DNA of 64,000 bases. Origin: Tetragonia tetragonoides (Eukaryota; Streptophyta; Magnoliopsida; Caryophyllales; Aizoaceae). The stretch is taken from the NCBI GenBank assembly GCA_038025085.1, contig CM076148.1:30734501-30798500 (forward strand). The letters are read 5' to 3'. The notes beneath the pieces are model-generated. The model had not been told where the DNA came from, did not search any database, and saw nothing but the letters and a program-made list of their open reading frames with translations. Below are positions 1 through 10,452 of this stretch, one piece after another (the stretch's first letter is position 1; every line of letters begins with the position of its first letter). Position numbers and translations under genes: made by a program.

Positions 1-231
1 AATATGTAACAATTATTAGGTTTCCATGTGAATGTTGAGTCAGTCCAAAGAAAGGCTTAATATTTTACAGGAGTTTATATTTAATTACCAAGAGTACCAC
101 TTACAAGTTGATTTTCTGTCCAAAGACTAAAATCAATGTTGTGTTAGGTATCTTGTGATGGGATTTGCCATTTCATTTGAATCTGTAAATTAAAGTTAAG
201 GTAAAGTAACTGTGAGCTTGTTGTTTATGTT

Positions 232-2246
232 ATGTTTTGTTCTCATTCAGTCAATACTTCTGCTGCTATGATATCTGCAAACATTAATACTATCCCTGTG
301 CTTAATGGCACAAACTTTAAGGAATGGAAAGAGAACGTTATGATAGTTCTCGGTTGCATGGATCTAGACCTTGCACTTCGGATTGAGAAACCCGCTGCTC
401 TTAAGGATTCATCTACCCCTGATCAAAAGAGGGAGATGGAGAAGTGGAAACGCTCAAATCGCATGAGTCTTATGATCATGAAACGTGCAATTCCAGAATC
501 AATTAGGGGCACTATGTCTAAAGAGGATAACGTTAAATCGTTCCTTGCCGAACTTGAGAAACGTTTTGCAAAAAAAAAAACGAAAAGGAGAAAACTGATA
601 TGGTAGAAGATACTTTTGTCTTTCTCCAAGAACAAGAATCAGACCTTAGACTTGTGGAAGATGATCCAATCAACTTCCGTCAAGCCATGGAAAGTTCTAA
701 ATCTCAAAAGTGGATTGATGCCATGATTGATGAGATTAAGTCCATGAATGACAACGACGTTTGGGAGCTTGTCTCATTGCCTGAAGGTGTTAAACCCATT
801 GGTTGCAAATGGATATCTAAAACCAAGCGGGATTCAGAGGGCAATGTCATTAGGTTTAAAGCTTGTCTTGTCGCTAAGGGCTATACTCAAAAGGAAGGCA
901 TAGATTATAAAGAGACTTTCTCTTCAGTTTCATCGAAAGACTCTTTTAGGAAAATAATGGCACTAGTGGCACATTTTGATCTTGAACTTCATCAAATGGA
1001 TGTTAAGACAACATTTCTCAATGGTGACATTGAAGAAACAATTTATATGGTGCAACCAGAAAACTTTGTTTCCGGAGATCCAAAGAAAATGGTTTGCAAA
1101 TTAAAGAAATCCATCTATGGGCTCAAGCAAGCTTCCCGTCAGTGGTATCACAAGGTTCATGAAGTCGTTACATCATTTGGTTTTGAGCCAAACGTTGCTG
1201 ATGACTGTATATACCACAAGTTCAGTGGGAGTAAGCATATTTTTCTGGTTTTATATGTCGATGACATACTGCTTGCCAGCAACGATATAGGCTTATTGCA
1301 TGAAACTAAGAGATTTCTTTCAAAGAAATTTGAAATGAAATATCTTGGTGATGCCTCTTTTGTATTAGGAATCCAGATTCATCGAGATCGCTCCAAAGGC
1401 GTTCTCGGACTGTCACAAAAGGGCTATATCGATAAGGTTCTTAAGAGATTTGGCATGCAGGATTATAAACCAGGTGACACCCCTGTTGCTAAGGGAGACA
1501 AATTTAGTCTCAAACAGTGCCCAAAGAATGGTTTTGAAACTAAGGAAATGGAGAAGACACCTTATGCTTCGGCTGTAGGGAGTCTGATGTATGCTCAGGT
1601 TTGCACACGACCTGATCTCGCATACATTATTGGGATGCTAGGCAGATATCTCAGCAATCCGAGAATGGACCATTGGAAAGAAGCCAAAAGGGTCATGCGG
1701 TATTTACAGAGAACAAAAGACTACATGCTCACATATCAGAGGTCGGATCAGCTTGAGATCATTGGGTACACCGACTCCGATTTTGCTGGATGTCAAGATA
1801 GTCTAAAATCCACTTCATGCTATATCTACATGCTTGCTGGAGGAGCTATCTCTTGGAGAAGCATTAAGCAAACTCTTACGGCTACTTCCACCATGGAAGC
1901 AGAGTTTATAGCATATTATGAGGCATCCAATCAAGGATTATGGCTGCGAAATTTTGTTGCTGGACTGCATATAATTGATGGTATTGAAAGACCACTCAAG
2001 CTAATGTGTGACGATAGTTCAGCACTCCTTTATGCTAAAAATAACAGCAGTTTGACGAAGGCGAAACATATAGACGTCAAATTTCGAGCTGTGAAGGAAA
2101 GAGTACAGAATGGAAAACTGTAGATAGAGCACATCAGTACAAACTCCATGATTGCGGATCCGCTCACTAAGGGATTGCCACCCAAAGTATTTCATGAGCA
2201 TGTTGCTCGTATGGGTGTCAAATCAGTTAAGGATTGTGAGTTTTAG
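232..2246 (+). pseudogene. Copia-A gag/RT/RNase H remnant
   Basis: The first ~115 codons (from the ATG at 232) resemble the N-terminal part of copia Gag, with FKEWKENVMIVL near the start. Close to a run of A at about 571-580 the frame shifts, and the sequence passes into the reverse transcriptase region: PIGCKW and the YVDDIL catalytic motif (about 1254-1271) are clear, followed by RNase H motifs (GYTDSDFAG, TSTMEAEF). A TAG at 2121-2123 interrupts RNase H, but coding similarity continues to about 2246 (MIADPLTKGL). Protease and integrase are absent, which suggests an internal deletion joining gag to RT. In intact relatives this polyprotein copies the RNA genome into DNA. This copy cannot do so alone. 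Confidence 0.85.
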
Positions 2247-2676
2247 TGGGAGTTTGTGTCACAGTGTTTCTATATTGTCCAAACAAATTTGGCGATTCAG
2301 TCTTTAAGGTTTTATCTGCAGATATTCAGTTTTAAAGCTTTATGTACTCTTACAGTTTTGAGGTTGATCTCACTAAAGTTTAAGGTAGACCAGTTGGAAA
2401 TAGACATTCTATTTCAGACCACATTTTGTGTTATTTCCATGCTACACACCTATACTTGATCCATGTCATTGATTATATTGATATACGTGATCATTGTTGG
2501 GTCTAGTTATGTCAATGTAACAAAGATCCCTTTGGTCCTATGTTGGTATGATTGATGGACCGGATTAGTTAATGACGATTTCAAGTTGATAGCAATTCTG
2601 AGCTTTTAAGGTTATAAAGTAACATACAATACTAAGGTTTGTGCATATACATGAGTATGTCGTCCAAGTGGGAGAT

Positions 2677-3130
2677 TGTTAGATTTATGGACTTTATACT
2701 ACATGTATATGGACTATTATGTTATACGGATTAATTGTATGTTATATGCTATCTTACGGTTTGGCCCAATATTAGTGGTCCTATGGATATTAATATTAGG
2801 TGAGCTAATATATCGTCTTATAAGGTATAGGGCCCAATTGTGTAGAGACCCACAGGCTTAACCCTAATTGATGATGGGCTAATTAGGGATAAGAAACTCT
2901 ATGTATATAAGGGTTATGGTCCCAAGTTCAACACACGTTACATCTGTCTGACATCCCATCGTTAGAGAGAGAAACCTAGTGTGTGTATCAACTGGAAGAC
3001 GCTCTAACCCTAGGCGATCTTCAACCCGGATCAAAGGCTTGCACTTATGGATTCAGGTACACTTCCGCTTATGTTCTAGTCTAAATAATTCGATATGGAG
3101 GTTACAGTTTTAATCGGGTTTATTCCATCA
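2677..3130 (+). repeat. 3' LTR of Copia-A
   Basis: It begins TGTTAG directly after the polypurine tract. A TATA-like stretch (TATATAAGG, about 2904-2912) suits an LTR promoter. The right boundary is estimated, since no partner LTR lies in the window. Confidence 0.6.
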
Positions 3131-5182
3131 CCCATACCTAGCTTTGTACTATGCCTACACCAACCATATCCAATACTTCCAATGACGCGAGACTGATTGC
3201 AAAAGAAATATACGGTCAAGTGCTGGAACTTATTTCCAAGACAGCAATTACTGCTACAGTACAACTTATTATCACCAAATGAAATAAAAAAATTCGTATT
3301 ATCAACCACTCGCTAGATGAGGGTTTCTTTCTATCATTCATTTCAATGTCAGATTGTCAGGATCATTTTTTTCTTTTCTTCTGGGAATGAAGAGCGGGCA
3401 TCTTTGGACAATGCATGAACCAAATAATCCCCCTCTTCAAATCATATTTATTTCTGAAGAGGATTTAAAAAAGATAAACAGATATGCAGCATTGTCAATA
3501 ACTCCTTCAACATTATAGCCACCAGGCCCACCAGGTATCAGAAGTTCCTCAAGTATCAGTACAAGTTTAACATTCTATTTAGGAAGAAACTTTCCTGGAA
3601 GTAAACAGATATATGTTCCATACCACTTGCATTGTAGACTATGGGAAAAAAATTACATTATGTTGTTTGACATTAAATATATTAATTGAAGCAATTTCGA
3701 ATCTTTAGCTATAGTCAGATCTGAGAGATGAGTTAGCTTAATTTTCATATAAGCTTCCTTACCAAGCCTATAATATTAAACGTGTTAAATTTGGACTATT
3801 TGGTAATAAGAAAGGGTCTAATTGATTATATGATTCATGTCCCAGACCCCAGTAGGGTAATATTAGTTTGTCATTGTATATTGAACTTGCTCAATTTATG
3901 AAAACCTCATTTGGGTCTGATCTCATATACTTTTGCTCACTATTGGTACTCGGTCGACGAACTTTTAGTTTATTAAGCCATGCATCGCACAATTAAACTA
4001 GCAACTAACCTGAAACAAAGACCCGCCACCCTCCCAAGTTCTTAATTTCAGAACTTGACTGAATAAAAAAAACTAGTGATGGGTTGGAGATGTTAAAATA
4101 ACTTTGGGTTCAACCTAAATAAATGAGAGTTACAAATCATGCTTGTATGCATATAATCCACCAAAATCATCTACCCCCACCAAAAAAAAGGGAAAAAGAT
4201 CAAAACAAAAAGGAAAATAAACATTTTCTTTACTGTTTTGGTGAGAGCTTAGGGGAGAAGGGGGTATGGAGCAGACCAACTACGGAATGAATGGTGTGCC
4301 CATAGATGTGACACTAAACCAATTTATTCTCCTGCAAGATGTTTGTACGATCGAAGTTCTTTGTGTCTTTTTAGCACAGTGTGACACACCCAAAAATCAA
4401 GAACCACTGTCCTAACCAATGTCTTCCTCTAACCCTCCAATCTCCAAGACTCACATGAAAATAAGTTTTAAACAATCAGCTTCCTTATTTGCATAAAAGC
4501 AAACTCTTTCTCTTTTCTTTTTACCTTTTTTTTTTTATCATTACGTTTCTGAATTACCACTATATAAATTATGCAATAATTTGCCAATTTAACCCCCCCT
4601 AATCATCGCTTCCCTCTCTCTTCTCATCCCCACTTTCCCAGCTAATGGAAAATTCAATATTCGCTGATGATTACTATATTCCATTCTCAACTTTGTCAAT
4701 TCAAGCTCAAGTAAAGGTCAAGCTTGATTTAAGTCAAGCTATAGTCAAGTTTGGATAAAGTAAAGCTCAAGTAACTCAAGAGTTATTTATCTTGCATCAT
4801 TAATCAATTAGCATCCCTATCCTCACCATAGGTTACTACTTACTAGTTACTAGTAAGAATGAAGTAGCTATTACAAATTAACAATACATGATTCTAGGTT
4901 TTGGTAAGTTTCTTCACTCAAGGCAGAAAAAACCCTAAACCTTAAAGCTAAAGCTAACAAGCCCTTCAGACCTTTAAAAGGAAAAATTAAATAAACTTAA
5001 AATCACCTTCCCCCTTGTCAACCATTATGGAAAAAACTTCCCATCAATCCTTAACCACAAAATATATATATCAAATTAATGCATTTTAACAGAGATATAC
5101 AGCCCAAAATCACAGTGAACAATAGTGAAGTAATAAAACAAGTGACTTAGAAGAAACAATAGAAACAATTAAGAGAACTTAC
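3131..5182. other. Non-coding stretch, probably SmG intron or intergenic DNA
   Basis: A+T-rich sequence with no supported exon. I searched it on the minus strand for the remaining SmG exons and found none. Minus-strand frames around 3076-3309 and 3400-3560 are open for short distances but match no family I recognise. Confidence 0.4.
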
Positions 5183-5359
5183 TTTGGAGCTTCTTGTCCA
5201 TGTACCTGTAAAACCCACAAATAAAATGACGACAAATTCGTATGACGAAAATTGCAAAGGAAAATAAAGATATAGGAGAACAATTTTGTAAACTTTATGG
5301 AAATTAATGGAAGGAATTACTTACTTCTTGAGATCTGGAGGTTGGCCTGACCTACTCAT
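5183..5359 (-). CDS. SmG: Small nuclear ribonucleoprotein G (SmG), first two coding exons only
   Basis: Exon 1 (5359 down to 5325) encodes MSRSGQPPDLKK up to a GTAAGT donor. Exon 2 (5205 down to 5183) continues the frame across the junction with YMDKKLQ, again flanked by AG and GTAAGT. This is the conserved plant SmG N-terminus; SmG is a ring subunit of the Sm heptamer on U1, U2, U4 and U5 snRNAs in the spliceosome. Only about 19 of roughly 80 residues are present. The next exon, which should carry the rest of the Sm fold, is not found between 1 and 5182. It either lies beyond the left edge across an intron of more than 5 kb containing Copia-A, or has been lost. The start follows a pyrimidine/GA-rich leader just above 5359. 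The identification is firm; whether the gene is functional is open. Confidence 0.8.
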
Positions 5360-6106
5360 GGTTAAACCCTAGAGGAGAGAGAGAGAACGAGAAAGGGGGT
5401 TTTCTCCGGGATGAATGAGAGATGAAGATGATCTGGGTTGGGTATTTGGTGGGAAAGATTGGAAAATGTTTGGTTGACCCAGTGGGTGGCCAATTCATAT
5501 TCTATATGTATTTATCTCTCTCCTACCTTAAATGCTATTTTTTGGTAATAGAGGAGAGAGAATTTGAAAATAAAGGAGAGAGATAGACGCATATGGGAGG
5601 TGGGTTGTCAACCCGGTGAGTTGATGTACCATTTTCCGGAAAAAATTAGTCCTTATTTTTCAATACGCAAGCTAACTCATTTTCATTCACTCAACCGGTT
5701 CAAGAGTTACAATTACAACTTACAAGACTTGCAAATAGACCTCGCAAACGGATCGGGTCGGGTCGGGTCGGATTCAGGTCGATCACTTCGATTCGGATTG
5801 CTATTGGATTGGATCGAATATTTAATATGTCAGGCTAGGGTCGGTCATCGAGTCAAAACAGTTATTGTCTCATAATTCACAAACTTCAGATCTGGGGTTC
5901 GATAGTTTCGAGTTCGGAATCGTTAGCAGGTTGAACATTTCTAGATGGAGTTTCGGTTGGGTCTATAGCAAGCTAGGTTCGGATCGAGTCAGATTTTATC
6001 CACTCAATTGTAAGCATATCTGATCGGAGAGAGACTCCATCAATTAGCCCAACAAAGATTATTAGTAATTGTATCATCAACATAAATGGAACGCAAAAAC
6101 TTAAAA
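5360..6106. other. SmG upstream region with short GGTCG-type repeats
   Basis: About 5375-5393 is a GA-rich leader for the minus-strand SmG gene. Around 5755-5790 GGGTC-type pentamers repeat (GGTCGGGTCGGGTCGG), the kind of sequence often seen in plant hAT-like remnants, but no paired ends or target duplication were found. No gene is visible. Confidence 0.4.
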
Positions 6107-6142
6107 GAGGCCGCCCTTTGCAATAAGGCGGCTCATCCACGT
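6107..6142 (+). repeat. Left terminal inverted repeat of MULE-1
   Basis: It pairs with 13377-13412 on the opposite strand. The shared core is GGCCGCCCT, followed by a partly matching stretch ending in GGCGG/GGGCGG. Confidence 0.65.
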
Positions 6143-6369
6143 CAGCAAAGGAAATAAGAGGCTGCCTCGCTTACCAAAATAACGACCCTGCTGCGTTTCC
6201 TCGCTTCCTCGCTTCAATTTTGCCAGCTTCTCATTCTCCACTTCTTCATTCTTTTCGATTTTTCTCCACTTCGTCTTGATCTCTTTCTCCTTTTTCAGTT
6301 CGCGAATCATTTCGATTTTTTGCGATGAATAGGGCCTGTTTTTGCCTCTGAATCATTTTGATTCGCGTC

Positions 6370-9300
6370 ATGGATCTCATTCCTGTTGGTGATACAAATA
6401 CTGATATAGATGGTTCTGAAAGTACGAGATCTGATGTTGGAGATGGAAATCAATCTACAATTGTAGTTGCTGGAGGTTAGTTCATCACTTTTGATAATTA
6501 GGTCATGACTATAGTTTTTAAATCTTCATCTATGTCCTAAATATAAATCATTGATCATTATTTTTATGAATGTTTCATGGTAATTTTTTGTTAGGTTTTA
6601 TGTATAATTAAACACAATAAATGTTTTATGCTAGTTTTATGATACATTGTGCGAATGCTTTTGGTTTATGTATTGATTTTGTTTAAGTATTGATGTTTCT
6701 TTAGATATGCAAAGGTTATAGTAGTGAAACTAACACTGTATTAGAATAAACTAACACTGCTTGGAAATAAACTAGCACTACAGTTTTATACGATAATGTG
6801 TTAGAGGTTAAAGTAACGAAACTAACACTGCATTAGAATAAATTAACACTGCCTGGAAATAAACTAACACTAGAGTTTTTATACGATGAAATAACACTAG
6901 TGACATAAATCGTGAAATTAACTAACACTGCATGAAAATAAGCTAGCACTGCATGACAATAAACTAACACTAGTTATATAAATCGTGGCACTATATAAGC
7001 GTTAGTTTTGATTTCTTTATATAATTTTTTTTTTTTTTTTTGCAGAAACAAATTGTGATGATTTTGATGTAAATGGCTCTTTTATTGGCTTGACTGGAAG
7101 AACACTTGATTATTTTTATGATTTATATTGTCGGCATGCGGCTTTGATTGGGTTTAGTGTTAAGAAAAGATGCTGCTTTGATTGGGTTTAGTGTTAAGAA
7201 AGGATGCACTAGGAGATTAGCTAGCTAACCTGATGTAATGAATGAGAAGTATTTTTTGTGCTCGTGTGAGGGTCATAAAACAGCCAAACCTCCTGTTGAA
7301 CCCATTGTTTCTGTTGATGGGAAACAAAAAACAAAGAGAAAGGAAGTTCCTATTACTCGGACAGACTGTAAGGCAGGGCTTCGACTTAAACACCTCAATG
7401 ATGGTTTGTATTATGTTGTTAGCCATGTTATTGCACATAATCACCCTCTCACCAGGCCTGAGTGGGGCTATATGCATAGGTCTGAAAGGCATATTGGTAA
7501 AGAGTAAGGTGAAGTTATTCAATCCAACATTAATTGTGGAATGACAGCCACTCAATCTTTCCATTATTCTGCATATGAGGCCGGTGGTGTGAAAGTTGTT
7601 GGGCACACCATCAAAGATCATCTCAATTATGTTAATCGCATGAAGATGAAGGCGATTGAAGGTGGGGATGCACAAAGTGTTATTGACCAGCTCTACAAAC
7701 AAGCTTCTAAGGAGGAGTATTTCTTTTTCAGGGTTAGGGTGGATGAGAATGGAATGATGTGTAATTTATTTTGGCGTGATTCGATGATGAAGGAAGATTT
7801 CATGATATTATGGGGATGTAACCGTATTAGATACTACTTATCGAACTAACAAGTATAATCTCATTTGCGCCCCCTTTGTTGGCATCAACAACCATTGGAA
7901 AAACGTAATGTTTGGTTGTGCTTTTTTGGCTAACGAGCAGGTAGAGTCGTTTGTTTGGTTATTTCAAGTTTTCCAGAAGTCAATGGGTGGCAAATATCCT
8001 GTTAGCATTTTTACTGACCAACATAAAGCTATGTCAAATGCTATTTCTCAGGTATTACACCTACTATTAGTTGAAAATGTTCTGTAAGTTTGGTGTCCTA
8101 TTTTTTAGTGCTTGTTTTATTTCTTGCAGTGTTAGTTGTTCCTACCACAGTGTTAGTTCTTTCTTCCACAGTGTTACTTTTTTGCATTGGTGGTGTCTTG
8201 TTTTAACTCTTTAATACATTTCAGGTCTTTCCTTATTCAAGGCATAGACTCTGCTTGTGGCACCTTCTGAAAAATGCAGTAAGCTATTATGGAGAGCTGC
8301 GCAGTGATCCTTCTTTCCATCAGGCTTTTAAGCATTGCTTGTATGGATGTGTTGATGAAGAAGAGTTTGAGAGGTGTTGGAAAGAAATGCTTAGGAAATA
8401 TGGATTGGAAAGCAGTGAGGATCATCCATGGTTTCATAATTTGTATAGTTTCAAGGACAAATGGTGCACTGCTTTGAGCAAAGATTTTTTCTCAACGGGA
8501 ATTTTGTCATCCCAGAGAAGTGAAAGCACAAATCATGTCATTGGGTTTCGTGCTAGTAAAACAACTAGCTTAATTGAGTTTTATTCTATTTTTAAGGAAA
8601 CTATGAGTCGTTAGAGGTTGACTGAAGAAGCGCATGAGTTTAATTGCTCTAAATCACTTCCGTCCACTGCACTTCACATGAGTGGGATTGTGAAGCAAGC
8701 TGATGAAATGTATACTCTAACTCTTTTCAGGGATTTTGAAGCTGAGTTTTTGAGGTCGCTTACTACTGTTTGTACTATTTTGGACATGGAGAGGACGACA
8801 TTGGTTTATAATGTTGGTGTTCAAGGTGAGACAGTTTCAGTCAAGGTTGTATATGATGTGGTCTGCCACATGATTTGTTGTTCATGCAAAAATGTTGAAT
8901 CATGTGGCATGTTGTGTTGTCATTGCTTTAGGGCTATTTCATGCATTATGTTGTTGACATACCTACTGTTTATGTATCTAAAAGATGGACTAAATTTGCA
9001 AAAGAAGAAGTGTGGAATAAGTGTGACAGGAACTATCCAGCAGCTGTGATGCGTAAAGAATCTGTTCTTTGGCGCCAGATTAGAGCTCGGAGGTTTTATA
9101 ACCTGGTTATGAAGTCTGAAAAAGATGAGGTAACAAGGGGAATTTTGGATATGGATATGAGACACTTCTTGCTTCTATTGATGCTGCATTTTCTGGAATG
9201 GACATGGGTAATGATGATGGTTGCAATGATAGTGATGTTGTTGATAATTCTGTTGCTTCTAGCTCATCCACAACTGTACTTGATCCTGTACGTTGTGTGA

Positions 9301-9464
9301 CAAAAGGTAGAAGCAAGAGAATACCAAGTCACTGGGACATGGACAAGCAAAAGAAGAGGGAAAAGGCTGGTCGGAATGTTTCGCAACTTAAAGACAAGGT
9401 TGGCGGCGGTTCTCGTGCAATGAAGGAGTTTGGAACAAAGACTCCAGAGGTTCAAATGTCTTGA
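6370..9464 (+). pseudogene. FAR1-related MULE transposase, broken
   Basis: A likely first exon (6370-6475, MDLIPVGDTNTDID...) is spliced with correct phase to 7046. Then follow a FAR1-type DNA-binding domain (SFIGLTGRTLDYFYDLYCRH to CSCEGH, about 7076-7480), the MULE DDE domain with DTTYRTNKY (about 7826-7852) and FTDQHKAM (about 8010-8034), an intron (about 8052-8224), the third part with SSQRSESTNH (about 8508-8537), a cysteine-rich SWIM-like finger (about 8870-8940), and a FAR1-like tail (VTKGRSKR, to 9464). Damage includes a 34-bp tandem duplication at about 7141-7208, a stop before 7238, a frameshift near 7815, a stop at 8612 and frame changes in the SWIM region. It would have cut and rejoined the element ends; it is now inactive. 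FAR1/FHY3 light-signalling proteins derive from this family, but the position inside TIRs argues for a transposon gene. Confidence 0.85.
6717..6990 (+). repeat. Array of ACTAACACTG motifs, left part of MULE-1
   Basis: Variants of AAACTAACACTG(C/T) recur about every 25-45 bases in what would be the first intron of the transposase. The same word recurs at 9600-10310, and inverted at about 8125-8175. Confidence 0.75.
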
Positions 9465-10452
9465 TTTTTTCGTTTAAACAATTCAATTATTTTAATTTGG
9501 TTCTTATGTAAACAACTATATGGGCAATTTTTTGATGTGAAAATAATCATATTTTGAAGTTCAATCTTATCATTTTTCTGTATTGTTGAATCTTATCAAC
9601 ATATATTGTATCCTATAAAACTGACACTGGATCCTATAAAACTGACACTGTATCCCATAAAACTAACACTACATTCTATTATACTAACATTGTATCCTAT
9701 TGAACTAACTTTACATGCTATTATTGTAACACTCTCCTAATCATCTCATGATACTAACACTGCATCCTTTGAAACTAACACTGCATACCGATTTACTAAC
9801 ACTTCATCCCAATTCAATAACAAAACCTATCAGTTCCTTTGAAACTATGCATAATGTTTTACTAACACTACATCCCAATTCAATAACACTGCATCCCAAT
9901 TCGATAACACTACATGTCAGTTCCCTAAAAAATTTATCATTTTTACTTACTATGGCTTTTATGCTATTTAAAACTTCAAATATTATCATTTAAACTACAA
10001 TGTATTTCATGCTATTAATGAATGTAGTGTGCAAGGAACAAGATCCACCCTTAACAATGCGTTCCATATAACTAACACTGCATCCCACAAAACTAACACT
10101 GCATCCTACAAAACTAACACTACATCCCATAAAACTAACACTGCATCTGATAAATCTGTTAAAATCAAAAAATAGAAAAGAAATCCTTGTTCAGTATTTC
10201 TACTGCATCTGATAAATCTGATAAAATCAAAATGGAAAACAAATACTTGTTTCCACAACTAACACTGTATCTTATAAAACTAACACTGTATCCTACAAAA
10301 CTAACACTGTTTCTTTGCACATTTTTCAGCATTTTCTCAAATTTACAACCTGTTTTCCCCCCTAATTACAAACTGTTGAGTATTTTCTACTTCTTTTTTT
10401 TGGTTTTGTTTGCTTCTTTCTTTTCAAGCTTCTTCGCATCCTCGATCTCCTT
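9465..10452 (+). repeat. Non-coding centre of MULE-1 with ACTAACACTG(CAT) array
   Basis: The gap between the convergent transposase and ULP1-like genes. From about 9600 to 10315 it contains some twenty spaced copies of a word close to AAACTAACACTGCATCC(C/T). No coding sequence is supported; short open frames here are low-complexity shadows of the repeats. Confidence 0.7.

Larger units (their letters stand above)
1..3130 (+). mobile_element. Ty1/copia LTR retrotransposon, 3' part, internally deleted (Copia-A)
   Basis: A copia-type element in plus orientation. A short gag start (from 232) runs almost directly into reverse transcriptase and RNase H sequence (600-2246), followed by a typical polypurine tract (AAGTGGGAGA, about 2666-2675) and an LTR beginning TGTTAG at 2677. 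No 5' LTR is seen in the first 230 bases, so the element starts outside the window or is truncated. The zinc knuckle, protease and integrase are missing, so it is non-autonomous. The exact 3' end is uncertain because no second LTR is available for comparison. Confidence 0.85.

Noticed and set aside
3076..3309. 77-codon minus-strand open frame beginning MVDNT, considered as a later SmG exon
   Set aside because: Only the VVDNT word agrees with SmG; the rest does not fit the Sm fold and no splice junction joins it to exon 2.
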